64,000 nt of DNA. It comes from Circinella umbellata (Eukaryota > Mucoromycota > Mucoromycetes > Mucorales > Lichtheimiaceae). The notes beneath the pieces were generated by a model. The model made no database searches. It had not been told where the DNA came from and saw nothing but the letters and a program-made list of their open reading frames with translations. Each line of letters opens with the position of its first letter. The stretch's first letter is position 1. A program made the position numbers and the translations under genes. The stretch lies in contig JAIWNF010000034.1 in NCBI GenBank assembly GCA_025093555.1, positions 62,001-126,000 of the forward strand. Direction: 5' to 3'. Shown piece after piece: positions 1 through 11,966 of this stretch.

Positions 1-3000
1 AGCTTTGTATGTATCTAAGTTCTCGGTAATCAATCCATTGGCAAATTCCAAGAGTTCTAACGACTCAAATTCAGGGTTACGTACCAAACCAGCAGCAGTA
101 CGCTTCAAAATGTCATCCACTTTACGTAAAATCTTTAAACTTTGTGTTTCAGACATGACATCCTTGAGTGGCATAAGCATGATGGGCAAGTTGGCAAAAT
201 GAATGACTTTGCTGAGACTTTCAAAAGTACCTAAACTCTTTTGAACTTTTGCTTCCTTGATTTTACCCGTCATTTCATCGGCTTCTTTTTCTTGACCGGT
301 TTTACCAAAGATATCATTGATTAAAATACCAACAATGTCTTCTAAGCAGTAATCAAGTTGACCCACTTCAAGACGTGGGATGGTATCAGCCAGTAAAACA
401 TTAACAGTATAACCAAGAACATGGACTTCATAACCTTTAGTAAGGGCTGTTTTAAGTTCCTTAATAATGAATGATAAATAGGCAGGACCAAGATAAGCAT
501 TCACCTTGAGCAATGTTTCTCGAAGTGTTTCACGAACGTCAAGAGCACGACTACGAATCATTTGACACAAACTAACCAGCAAACCAGGTAAATTAGTTCG
601 CATGGATCGTTCAGGAAGAGCACGTAATAATTTGGCAACACCTAATGCAATAGGTACACGAATAAGTGCAGCTTGTTTGGTTTCAGTCTTGGTCAAATAA
701 CTATTTAATGCTGGTAACATGCGATGAATTACAGTATCATGAATCTTGACAGCAAGATCCTTGGGTTCTTCTTTTTGTTTTTGATCCTCTTGTTCCTTTT
801 CTTGTTCATCGCCATTTTCTGCTTTAGCTTGTTCTTTTGCTTCTTTGGCATTTTCTTCTCGAGCAAATTGTTCAGACGAGGTAAAATGAATACGCACTTT
901 TTGACGACCCATGACACTGACAGCTTGTTCATCCGATACTTCCACATCCTTTAAATCAAAGTGGAAAGCATCCAAAATAGCACTGATCACTTTGAGATAG
1001 ACCTTTTCCATATCTGGTTTCTTGGCAATCAAATCCATATAAGTACGGAACATACCATAGTAACGTGTCCATCCCAATTGTCCAACCAGAGATGTAATAG
1101 TTGCACAACATTGGTTAATTAAGTTGTGATCCTTAATACGGTCAGTTTCATAAAAGAAAGCAGTGACAAGTGGAATAAAGACACTGTTGATTGTCGTTGG
1201 TTTGATAGCCCCTGTTTCAGCAGTTTCACCTAATCTTGCAAGTGCACGGACACGACGATGCAATTGCATATGGTAAATATTGTTGAAGAAATTGGCTTCT
1301 TCATCACCACCGAGCAACACAACCATATCCTCAAATACGGGAAGTTCGGGGAATGTGTGTACACCAGCATTGAGCAAATTCACGAATTCAAGACGAATCA
1401 ATTCAATATGGTTGGTTAATCCACGTTTGATGGCAGGGAAAATCATATGTGTAACATAGTTTAGCAATAAACGCTTTTCTTCTGGATCTGTTTGTTCTTT
1501 AGTTGCTTTTAAATAGACAGTCATACAATGAGTTGCTGCACCACGAAGTGCCATTTCTTCTTGATCATGCATATTATGTACAAATTGATGAAGGAGTGGC
1601 AACCATTGTTGATGATCCAATGTAGGGTAAAGATCGTCAGCTACAGAGTTTAATGCATCCAAAATACCATCATAATCAGGTTGATCCAAACGCTTGGCTG
1701 AATAAGTATTCATATCACGTAAAAGCTCACCCACCTTGGTGAGAGCAGGATTGACATCTACAAATGCTTGGAACACATTGACCAAAGCTGTACGACATTC
1801 ACGAGATCGTAAACTGGAAAACAATTGAGAAGCAGCACTGTAATATTGCGAATAAACCAATCCCATTTCCTTGAAACCTGGAATAAGACGGATAAACTTG
1901 GCCCAAACAGACAAGATATGTTCTTTGGTCTTTTCGGGAATAATACGACTGGATTTGCGCAAATTGGGAAGCAACAAATCGACAATCACACCAGCTTGTT
2001 CTCCATTGGTGGTGAGAGGTGCAATACGTGAAACAATGGCAATTTGACGAACAGAGTAAAGACCATTACCAAACTGGGTTTCATCCTTGGATTTAGTCAG
2101 ACGGAAATGCAAATGTTGAAGTAAACTATCGACATGGGGAACAAAGAGTTTATCTTTGAGTGATTCAGAGCTATCATCGGCTTCCATTTCTTCATCACAG
2201 TAATTAAGAAGTGTATCAATGATATCAAGTACATCTTTCAAAACACTCTCTTTGATAGTAGGCGCGCCCAAAATACCATAGAGTTGAGGTAACAATTGCT
2301 TGTTATAGTCTGCAAAGTAGGTAACACGATCATGACGCTCGACCCATGTTCTGAACATGGCCATGATAGCCAATTTGCCTTGAGGTGCTTCTTTTGGCAA
2401 AGCATCCAAACGAGGTGTAATGAATGCATTGAAGATAACGGGAAGGTAAGGTGTAAAGTCGAAATTAACATTGAGTTTGAATGCTTCGACCATACGTTTG
2501 ACGGCAGCACTGTGAATATCCTTGGATTTCGCCGTAGCTTGGTATTGTTGAGTTGCTTCTTCATCTTGTTTCTTTTCTTCATCTTCCTCTTCATCATCGC
2601 CTGTCTTTCGACGCTGAGTGAATTGACCGATATAAAGTACCAATTTCAGAAGCGTGGGCAAATAAACTTCAATTTTGGTACGCATGGCAGCCATCAAACC
2701 TTCCAACATGGTCAAGAAACCAGCTTGACGTCCCATATTAATTTTTTCCAACAGTTCGTTACCATGTTCATTTAATTTGAATTCAGTCAAAGCTCCTGTC
2801 TTGTTATCATGGAGACCATCAGGTAATTCAAGAATTGATTTAAATGGAGCTAAAGCCAAATCGATGAAATATTGAACTTCCGTAGGTTGACAAATAGAAA
2901 CAGCACTTAAAATAGCGTTTCGTCGAGACTCCTTATTGACTCGAGCTCCTGATTTACCACGTCTTGCTGCAGGTTGGACAAGTCGACCATACAAAATACG

Positions 3001-6000
3001 CATGATAATAGGCATTAATTCTGTACGATGAGCAGGATCAATAGATGCTTGTACTTCGTCTGTTGATAAAAATGCAAATACTTCGTGACGGAATCGTTGT
3101 TCGTTTAACAAGTTGCGTAAATTATCTGTATATTGAATAACGCTTCGGTTTTTCCATGTGAATACGACCTCGAGTGCAGCCTTTTGTAAACCCACTTCAC
3201 CTTTGCTGAGTAAACGCATCAAAATGCTGTACATATCATCCGTCTTATACATGACTTTGGGGTTCGTAAAAGCAGAAAACATGTCAAGCCAACTGATCAT
3301 TCTGGTTTTGGTGATATTAGGTGTACGTCGAAGAAGTTTGAAATCTTCTTGTTCATCCGTATCGATATCCATTGCATCATCCTCTTTCATTTTAGGTTCC
3401 TTGTCGTTTAGATGTTCATCTTCTTTGAGAATGCTGTTGAATTCTTTTTCGACAAACTTAAAGAAAGTAGGGATCAAATGACGAGCACGTTTTTCGGTAA
3501 TAGCTGGAGTACCTTTGAGAGTTTGTAAAATCAAAGAGTAATAATGCCAATAATCCATACGTGCATTTTCTTGACCAGATAACTATTAAATTGAAAAAAA
3601 AAAACAATCAGTTATATTAATCACTTTTATATCCAGAACTAAAATTCATAGTTATCTAAATGATAATAATAATAATAATAATAATTATAGTAATAATAAT
3701 TTACCTTTACAAATAATTTAACATATCCAATAGATTGTTCGTTACCCATCAAAGCCATTGAATAGTCTTGAATACCTGAAAACTTGTTAACAACATGACA
3801 TTCAAACGAAATATTACCAGTTTTGGTTGCACGTTTGGAAGCTATTGTTGGAGGAAGTGCATTTGCAGCAGACAGTACATCACTCACAAAACCATCACGC
3901 ACCAATTGCTTTTGATCATCAAATTTGGAAAGCTCTCCAAAACATAATTGCCAATATTGTTCTGGGTCGATATCAGCACAGGCTGCCAAAATTTTCTTCA
4001 CTTCAGTCCATAAGGGTCGTAATTGAATATTTAAGATACCCAATCCATAACGCAATACAAAATCTGAATAGATTTCTGGAACACGACCCGTTTCCAAAAT
4101 TACGCCAAGTTTTTGGGTAAATCTAACCTTGTCACGGAAATCAACCAAAGACATAGATGCTTCTTCCAGATCGACTGCCACTTGAGGTAATTCGCATGGT
4201 TCATCATCGATATGTTGTTTATCCTTTTCCATCAATGGTTGATCGTATAAGGCAATGATTTTACAAGTGTATAAACGACTGTTGAATTGATATGAACCGA
4301 GATTTTCCTTAATCAATGGATACACTTGTTCTAATTGTTGTAACGTAAAATATTTTTCATACTGTGTGCTAATGTTCCAATAAAAGAAAAAAGTTTAGTA
4401 TTTTATATATATACACAGACCAAAAAATAATGAGAATCCTTAGACGCAAAAAAAAAGCTTGGGCTATTTAACTTACTCTGATCGGAGCATATCCAAATAG
4501 TGAAAAACACCTCTAAGTACCATTTCATTATGACCATGATGTTCAAGCATATATCCCACTAATTTATCATGTAAATGACTCGTCTTTTCAGCTGCATTAT
4601 TGGTAGCTGCTAATTTGGCAAGGGATTCAATTGCTTGACCCATAAGTGCTTCCAAAACAAAATTTTTGTGTGCAATAACTAATGGTGAATTTATTACATT
4701 ATTGTTTTCCTTGGATTGAAGTGCTAAATGATTGGTAATTGAATCAATAAGAGCAAGGAATGCTTCAAGTGCACTATCAAGATTGATTTGAATTCGAGAC
4801 AAAATATATACAACTGCTGATAATAAACTGATGGTTGGTGTTGATTCTAATTCGTTCTGTAAAAAAAACAGATACATTCATCCACAAATACCAGGTTTGA
4901 TTAGTTTCTCCGTAATTTTTTCTTTTAGTTTTCAAAACTTTACAGTATCCATAATATAAGTCTTACATTGTGGATATCAATTTCATTTAATATATCTCGT
5001 TCTTTATCCCAATCATACGACTTGTGTAACATAGCTAATAATTCATCTGCGATTGATTTTCCTTTGACAGCTGGTAAACGTAGAAGTCCTTCGGTTGTTA
5101 ATGATGAAGATAATGTGCCTTCAGGTAATTCCAATGCACCATCCGATGTCAATTCTGTCAATAACAAAACAGTTTGTTCAGGATATTTGGCAAATTTTTC
5201 TGCTGTATATCTATTGAATATTTATAATGATTAGCAATGAATATACATTATCCATAATAGAGCTCAATAGTAATAAGAAAGAGAGATGAGACATACTTGA
5301 CGATATAAGGTAACATGACTTGAGCAAAATCATCCCATTCCAATTTAGATAATGATAAAAAGAATCCATAAACCAAAGTGACATTATCAAACGTTACAAT
5401 AGATTCCAAAATGAGTCGACCACCACTCAAAACACTTTCAAGAGATCCCAATGCGAGAATTCCTTCCGCTGCATGTAAAGCTTCACTATAAAGATAATTA
5501 GAGTATTTTGTCTTTGTTGTAAATAATTTCTTTGTAATAGCCTGAACACGTTGTACAATAGGTGCATATTCTAGAAAAAAAAGAATATAATTATTTGATT
5601 AATACCACAATTATAAAATCCAACTCAAATCCAAAATTATCGCTTAATTTACCTTGAACACGTTTTCCATTCTGTGCTGTGACAATCAATTTGATCAATG
5701 AAACGAGAATACATAATCGTTCTTGATTTAATTTTTTTCGTTCGAGTTCATTATCAACCTCTTTAAGTATAACATTAATAATTTCAACAAGGTAAGGTGC
5801 ATTGGTATGATGTAATACCAATAATGTTGTTTTCAAAATTAAACTATTAAATGCATTGGATTCTATATATATATATATAAACCGAAAGGGATTGTGTGGC
5901 GAATGATGAGTTCAACTAATACAGTTTATTTAGATTTTTTTTCAATAACATACCTAAATCATCAACCTTTATTTTTTCATTCAATACTTGAGTTAACAAT

Positions 6001-7095
6001 TCTTTATACATATTACTTGCTCTTGAATGAAGTTGATTTTCCACTTGCTATTATAATAAATTATTTAAATCGCATTAATTTTCCTACCAGTATTTTACTA
6101 TCCAGATTTTATTATTTTTTTTTACCTTCATGCATTCAAAAAAGAGCATGGCAAGACCTTCAATATATTGTTCGGATGGGTTTTCTCGTAATGATGTCAA
6201 AATATGTTGTGTAATATTAGCAAAATCTTTTCCTCTTGTTTTTCTCAATAAGAATGCAAATGCTTCAGCTGTGAAATGTCGAATATAGGGTTTCTGTTTA
6301 TGATCTTCACCCAATAAACTTGAAATTAATGTAAATGTTGAAGAAAGATCGGGTAAGATTTGTCGTGCAAGATATTTGAACAAGTATGCAATTGCATTAA
6401 AAAGATTCTATATATGTTTATAGTTTAATTATCCAACCCCCCTTTTTTTCAACGCTTTTCTTTTCCATCAAAAAAATAAAATTACCTCCAGTAATCGAAC
6501 GTCTCGATGATGTACAAGTGGTAACATGGCAGAAAATAATCGAGGAAAATATGGATAAAATTCACCTTCAAGATCTTTTGCTAATTTGGTGACAAGACTA
6601 TTATATAAAGAAATTATATATTTAGATTATTGAATCCTTTTTTTTAAATATAATCATAAAATAAAAACTTACTCTAATAAAGCATCCAAAGCAGTACTAT
6701 TTTCAACTTGTAAATGTTTTTCAAGTACATCCACAATTTGATCTTTGTGATAAATAATAGAAGGTAAAGTTTTGGCGAGGGGCGTCATTTCACGTAAAAA
6801 AGCTTTAAAGTGTTTTGTCAAGTTCATGTCTTTCCATGATAATAATGCTTCATAAAAAAAAGAATCAAATTCATCTGGATTTTCTTCAACAAGTCTAGAT
6901 CGTCGTACAACGTCTACTTTAATACGATCGACAAGTGTATTGAATGATTGAAACTAAATTAAATAATAGTTCTTTTGTTATTAGTATATTTTTTAATATA
7001 GTTTGAATGGTTTTTAAATATTATACCTTAAAGCGCTTTGTAGCACCTTCAGCCAGAAAAGTCTCGGGTGTATCATTAAGTTCTTTGTCTTGCAT
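1..7095 (-). CDS. UTP20: UTP20, U3 snoRNP / small-subunit processome HEAT-repeat protein (5' part)
   Basis: Large nucleolar scaffold needed for 18S rRNA processing and 40S assembly. Exons read on the minus strand: 7095-7027, 6953-6673, 6597-6486, 6407-6126, 6047-5954, 5862-5653, 5570-5297, 5202-4967, 4856-4477, 4361-3705 and 3582 to beyond base 1. They total 6177 nt, or about 2059 codons with frame kept. The start MQDKELNDTPETF at 7095 is followed by an N-terminal stretch typical of UTP20/DRIM, including KPYIRHFTAEAFAFLLRKT in the exon at 6126-6407. The rest is helical HEAT-like sequence. The family is about 2500-2800 residues long, so the C-terminus lies left of the window. All ten introns are short and lie in the 5' half; the last exon seen is uninterrupted for 3.6 kb. 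Family assignment is strong; individual splice sites are by eye. Confidence 0.9.
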
Positions 7096-8712
7096 GCTTT
7101 AATTATATATAGAAAGTAAAAGGATTTCGTTGCTGTTATTGTTGTTGGAGGAGAGAGAGAAGGTAAAAAAAAAGGGGATGAGATGCAGTAATAAAATAGA
7201 ATAATAAGAATGACAGAAATAAATATATAAAAAAAAAAAATGCAAAAATGAATAAAATGAAAAGGATTGGTTATAAAGAAAAACAAAAAAGGTCCACCAC
7301 TTTTTTTTTGTTTTGTTTTTTTTTATGGCAAAAGATTCCCCTCTAAGTTTTCAATCGATCGCAGGAATCAAAGGCAAAAAGAAAAAATAAAAAAGTGGTC
7401 AATTGTACTTTTTTTTCAAGCCACTTTTTCTTACTCTTTTCGAGATGAAAGTTACACATGATTTCCTTTTTAGGATATATCTTTGTAAAAAAAATAATGC
7501 AGAATTTCTATGGATTTAGGCCCAAGTGAACATGGCTTATAATGATGATCATTATGTTATAACCACCCCCCCTTTTTTTTAACTCTGTAAATAGTTGTTA
7601 ATATCAAGTTATTTTAATCAGTTTATATTAATAACTTCAAATTTTTTTCACTGATGACAAGCTCTCGCATAAAGAATTATTTTCAGTAAAAAATATTTTC
7701 GAGTATATAGTTTCATATTTGAGAGTTATTATAATTCTAAAAGAAAACTCATAGTATATGCTATCTATTCGTTCAAGTACTTCATTTTATATTGCTTTTA
7801 TTTTTTTGAAAAAGTAAGAAATCTTGATTTGGATTCCAATAGGGATGATTTATGTATAATTAAGTATTATTATAATTAAACATTTTTAAAGATCATAATC
7901 GATTGTTTATTCAAAGAATTTCATATCTCAAAATAGATGTAAAGATAGTGTCGATTAATCACAATGCTTATATAATGACCTTATTTTTACTCATATAAAA
8001 AGGTGTATTAACGACCCATAATAAAAAAAAAGCCAAGTGTACTATATTCTAAAAAAAACATCTGTTGAATTTTTAACCGCATGCATTGGGTACCATGAAT
8101 ACTGAAGAAAAAAAAGGAATGATCAGAATATCAAAATTGTAGACAAAGCAGCATGCTACGCACAAAGCTTCCGATGTTAATTGTCAAATTGTTTTTTTTT
8201 TTGTCTCCATGGTAATTAACAATCTCGAACTGCCTTCCGATCTTTTTTTTTAAGATTCACAAAGAAGGTGAATTTATTGACGGCCACTGAAAATTATGAG
8301 ATAACAGCGGTTGGAGATCAGAGACAAGAAACAAAAACAAACAAAGAGACTCTACGGACAAGAACAATTGATGAAAGAAGGGAGGTACTAGTTTAACTGA
8401 AATAATTATAAACTTTTTAATACAATCACTTTTGATTGACTATTCAAAAAACTACTTTCTTATTGGCTCCGAAGCCCGATTCATATTCGGCCACAACAAT
8501 GAAATACGACAAAAGAAAAGAACAATTCTTGTTTTTCCCAAACTATATTTCTTATTAACAATGAATCTGTTGAGAATAAACCCTGGGTAGCAAGTAAAAT
8601 AAATAGCTAAATTAAAACAAAAAGAATAAAAGAGTAGATACTTGAATGAAGATGTGGAGGATGCTACCAATAATAAAAAGAAGTGTGTACATCTAAACCA
8701 TGATCTCTTACA
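7096..8712. other. Intergenic, upstream of UTP20
   Basis: No supportable gene. AT-rich with many A/T homopolymers. The first ~300 bp is the likely UTP20 promoter and 5' UTR. Short ORFs at 7014-7461 and 8452-8670 are low-complexity Phe/Ile/Lys translations without family resemblance. Confidence 0.6.
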
Positions 8713-8910
8713 TACTAAGGTAATTCATTTTTTATTACTACTAGATAAAACTAGAGTATTCTTAGACATCAACCAACAATGAATCTCATTTTTTCAAATG
8801 TTTGCTTTAGCTGTTTACTATTCTGAAGAGGTTGAAACTGTTCATGCTCTGCCTAGTTGGGAGAAAGACTAGCTGCTAGTTGGTAGCTGGAGTGGGAAGT
8901 ATGGAGGCAC
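8713..8910 (+). repeat. Direct repeat copy A (~197 bp)
   Basis: The segment from tactaaggtaattc to atggaggcac recurs with a few substitutions at 8992-9188, an offset of about 279 bp. The shared core includes gaagaggttgaaactgttca and gggagaaagactagctgcta. It is non-coding in all frames examined and looks like part of a repeated element; its family is unknown. Confidence 0.85.
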
Positions 8911-8991
8911 ATAAAAGTTATGCACTTTCGGATCTTCCTTCGCGAACACAAGTAGATGATCTTGACTCTTATTATTGTTGGTTTCCGAACC

Positions 8992-9188
8992 TACCAAGGT
9001 ATTTCATTTTTTTATTACTATTAGACAATACTCGAGTATCCTTAGACATCATCTAACAATGACTCTCATTTTTTCACATGTTTGCTTTAGCTGTTTACTA
9101 TTCTGAAGAGGTTGAAACTGTTCATGCCCTGCCTAGTTGGGAGAAAGACTAGCTGCTAGTTGGTAGCTGGAGTGGGAAGTATGGAGGA
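8992..9188 (+). repeat. Direct repeat copy B (~197 bp)
   Basis: Second copy of the 8713-8910 repeat. Its 3' end, gggagaaagactag plus agtgggaagtatggagg, is also the left arm of a fold-back with 9201-9244. Confidence 0.85.
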
Positions 9189-9244
9189 ACGTAAAATTTT
9201 TACGTGCCTCCATACTTCCCACTTTTGCTACTAGTCTTTCTCCC
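9139..9244. repeat. Fold-back / inverted repeat
   Basis: The left arm starting at 9171 (agtgggaagtatggagg, then acgtaaaa) pairs with the right arm ending at 9223 (tttttacgtg, then cctccatacttcccact). That makes about 26 bp with one mismatch and an almost absent loop. An outer pair, gggagaaagactag (9139-9152) with ctagtctttctccc (9231-9244), extends the symmetry. This could be the terminus of a fold-back element, or a junction of two head-to-head repeat copies. Confidence 0.8.
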
Positions 9245-9300
9245 GTGGTTTTAGGTCCAATGTCTTACCTAGTGAAGGCGGTATAAGCAAAATGGTATAG

Positions 9301-9739
9301 GTACCCCCTGACGCCATTATTTGTCAAATTGATCAATTGAAATGGGGGCTTTCGATGGGTTTCGGAGAGGTTAAGTTGGCGGAGCCGACTTGCAATGCCG
9401 ATGTTTTGGGACAAGATCTCATCAGGCTTGCAATGTTAGGTCGAAAAACACTAATAGAAACCAAACTTGAAGCATCTCTATCTTTTCAAATTCATGGTAT
9501 GTCACCTGTGATTCTTCTGTCTATTTTTCAAATGTAATATTCTTAAATCACTTATCTAATTTATTTACTTATCCTCCCCACAAGTAACAATCTCAATATC
9601 TTTATTGCAAAAATGATCCCCGAAACTAGAATAGTAGCAATGGTTGAAGTCGGATCACTTACTTTCCCAAGATCCATGGAAGAGCTACATATTCTTACGA
9701 ACAGAACTGTTCTAAAAAAAACTAATGAAAATATATAAT
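9301..9739 (+). pseudogene. Fragment of a repeated GFGEVK-type protein family
   Basis: Exons 9301-9533 and 9585-9739, joined across a 51 bp intron (gtaatatt...ccacaag), give one continuous frame to a TAA. Landmarks in order: MGFGEVK, DLIRLAMLGRK, LSFQIHG, then EVGSLTFP and SMEELHIL before the stop. This order (GFGEVK, a D-L-x-R-L-A helix, FQ-x-x-G, E-V-G...P.S..EL) matches a dispersed, uncharacterised protein family I associate with Mucoromycota genomes. The E-V-K after a hydrophobic strand recalls PD-(D/E)XK nuclease cores, but that is inference. The 5' boundary is an acceptor-like tatag at 9300, and no convincing upstream exons or start were found. I therefore call a truncated copy. Confidence 0.55.
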
Positions 9740-10135
9740 ATATTCTGGAATCATTGTTATGTGGATTGCAAACAAATAAAAATCAGTAAAGACAAAAACA
9801 TGACCACAACAACAACAACTATTTCGCCCGTATTAGACATATCCACACTTGACACCATCCGCAAATCCTCTTCTGATCGACACCGAACTTGCAATTTGAA
9901 ATATTAAAACATAACTTTTACCGCTCAGTTCCTATTTTCAACCATATATCAAGCAGCATTATAACTCAATCAAAAACGTAAGTTATAGGCATACGTAATC
10001 ATTAAGAGAGTGGGATATGTGAGGAGAGGAATAATAAAAGTGGCAAAAAGTAAATAGGATTATATTGTTCTAATTAAATATAAAATTAACTATTGTCTCT
10101 ATCCTTCTTACCATGATATACAATCAGATAAAAAG
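9740..10135. other. Intergenic, no gene seen
   Basis: AT-rich spacer between the GFGEVK fragment and the next element. A short Thr-rich ORF at 9725-9907 has no family resemblance. Confidence 0.5.
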
Positions 10136-11467
10136 GGAATGACTACGGGCGCGCCAAAAATTCATAGTCAGACGAGGGGCGCGCCAATTCTGAGCGCCCT
10201 TCGTCTGTTTTACTTTGCTTGCTCTTGTTCAAGCTTGCTATATAAAACATATCTTATTTAAACTGAATTTTCTCTACTTTAAATAAAAGAATTATGAATA
10301 AAAATATGACAGTCCGGTTGAATCATCATCATTCTTCAGTTGAATACTTTATGATAATAAAAATATCAAGCCATTTAGAAAACTATTAAAGAAATATATA
10401 TTAATTTCTTATATCCAATGGGTCAAATCAAATTAAGAATTAATTCATATAAAGTAAAAAATCATATTCAATTTTTATTTTTACTTTCAAAGGCTTTAGT
10501 AATAACATATTGAAATATTTATGCAATGGTAATATTGTACAGATATTCATAATAGGTACATATTAACATAAGTTTGCTATTATGGGATCCATGGACTAGC
10601 AGGATTCTCCAACATAGGTTCATTACAAAAAACAATAACATTTGAAGACTATGCCGCTATCTTTCATACAAAGTGTTCTTGTTCTTGACTCATTCAACAA
10701 GACTACACCAATATTTTATTTGAAGATGCAATAAAATTCTTGTTTAAGAATCAAAATCTTGACTCTAGATTTTATGATCAGCCACAAGACGAAAATTATG
10801 CCTTTAAGAGAGATTTCTAGAAGCTATTGTTATTCATATTAAATATGATTGATTTGATTTTTTTTATCGTTTTGTATTATTATATTTATGTCATCTTTTT
10901 TTTTCGTTATACTACGTATGACCCAATTTCTTTCTTCTTCCCTATTTATATGGTACTCTCTTACTTGGTAATTTATATTATACAGATTATTTCTTTATCC
11001 TACGTAATAAATGTTGATACGTGATCTTTTTTTTTTGAGCTGCTCTTATAGCTCACCCATTCTATATTATAATTCATATGTCCTTTTCTTGTAACTTCGT
11101 TTATTTATAGCACAAGCATTATATAGTACGTATTATAGTTATATGTCTACAATTAGTGCCATTTTTGGTCTATGTCATACTGCTTTGCTCCTTTGCTATT
11201 GGCTTCTTTGTATAGTTACAGAAGTATACGTATTGCATTCTTTTATAACTTTTTGCTTCAGTGATTTTTGAGTATATTTTATGGCGTAGAAATAGAAAGA
11301 AACTCCATGTTCAATTGGCCCAATACGTTAAATATATTGTTAATAAGTATTGTTGAGATTGTGAATATTTTGAATAAGTGAAGAAAAAGAATAGATGAAG
11401 GGTAGACGAAGGGCACGCCATGTTACTAAGATGCCTGTTCAAAATTGGCGCGCCCGTAGTCATATCC
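10136..11467. mobile_element. Candidate non-autonomous DNA element with GGCGCGCC inverted ends (~1.33 kb)
   Basis: The left end 10136-10157 reads ggaatgactacgggcgcgcc. The right end 11445-11467 read on the minus strand gives ggatatgactacgggcgcgc, so the ends are inverted repeats of about 20 bp with one small difference. Just inside, cagacgaggggcgc (10171-10184) and gcgcccttcgtctg (10196-10209) form a hairpin with one mismatch. A related gacgaagggcacgcc lies at 11406-11420. The GC-rich ends contrast sharply with the AT-rich interior, which has no transposase. No convincing target-site duplication was found, so superfamily is unassigned. Confidence 0.6.
10171..10209. repeat. GC-rich hairpin inside the left end of the 10.1-11.5 kb element
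   Basis: 14-nt arms with one mismatch (cagacgaggggcgc against gcgcccttcgtctg) around an 11-nt loop. Subterminal hairpins of this kind occur in several non-autonomous DNA transposons. Confidence 0.75.
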
Positions 11468-11966
11468 TTAATTTTTTACCTCTTATTATTCAGTACGATG
11501 AACTTTTCCTCTTCTTTTTTTTTTCTGACATCATTCTCATTCTCATTACTATTACAGGTATAAAGTCTTATGCACTTTTTTTTCTTACTATTCCAACATC
11601 AATATTCATATTTCTTTATTCATCCAGGATCCTTTTATATATCTCTCTAAAAGTTTCGTACACGTCATGAACTATTTTACCAAAATTTTCTGCTAAATCA
11701 ATATATTTTACTTATCAGTAAATCTGGTATTACTCCGACAACTTATCATATGAAAATACCAGACTATTTTAAAGTTTACATTATGTGATATCTTTTTAAA
11801 GTTGAAAGAGAGGTATTATTCATTCATATTTTAAAAGCTTATTATTATTAGAATAAATAATTATATAGTGAAAAAGAACAAGAATAGTGTAGAGTAGGAA
11901 GGAGGAGGAGAATATGTGCAAAAAAAAAAAAAAAAGAAACAGGTATGATTAAATTAGAAAAGAAAA
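11468..11966. other. Intergenic, downstream of RIC8
   Basis: AT-rich, no gene. Includes the likely RIC8 3' UTR and terminator region. Confidence 0.5.

Noticed and set aside
2238..2597. 119-codon ORF inside UTP20
   Set aside because: Same-strand, out-of-frame shadow of the long UTP20 exon, which is open throughout.
10827..11024. 65-codon ORF inside the GGCGCGCC element
   Set aside because: Phe/Ile/Tyr-rich translation of AT-rich DNA; no transposase motif.
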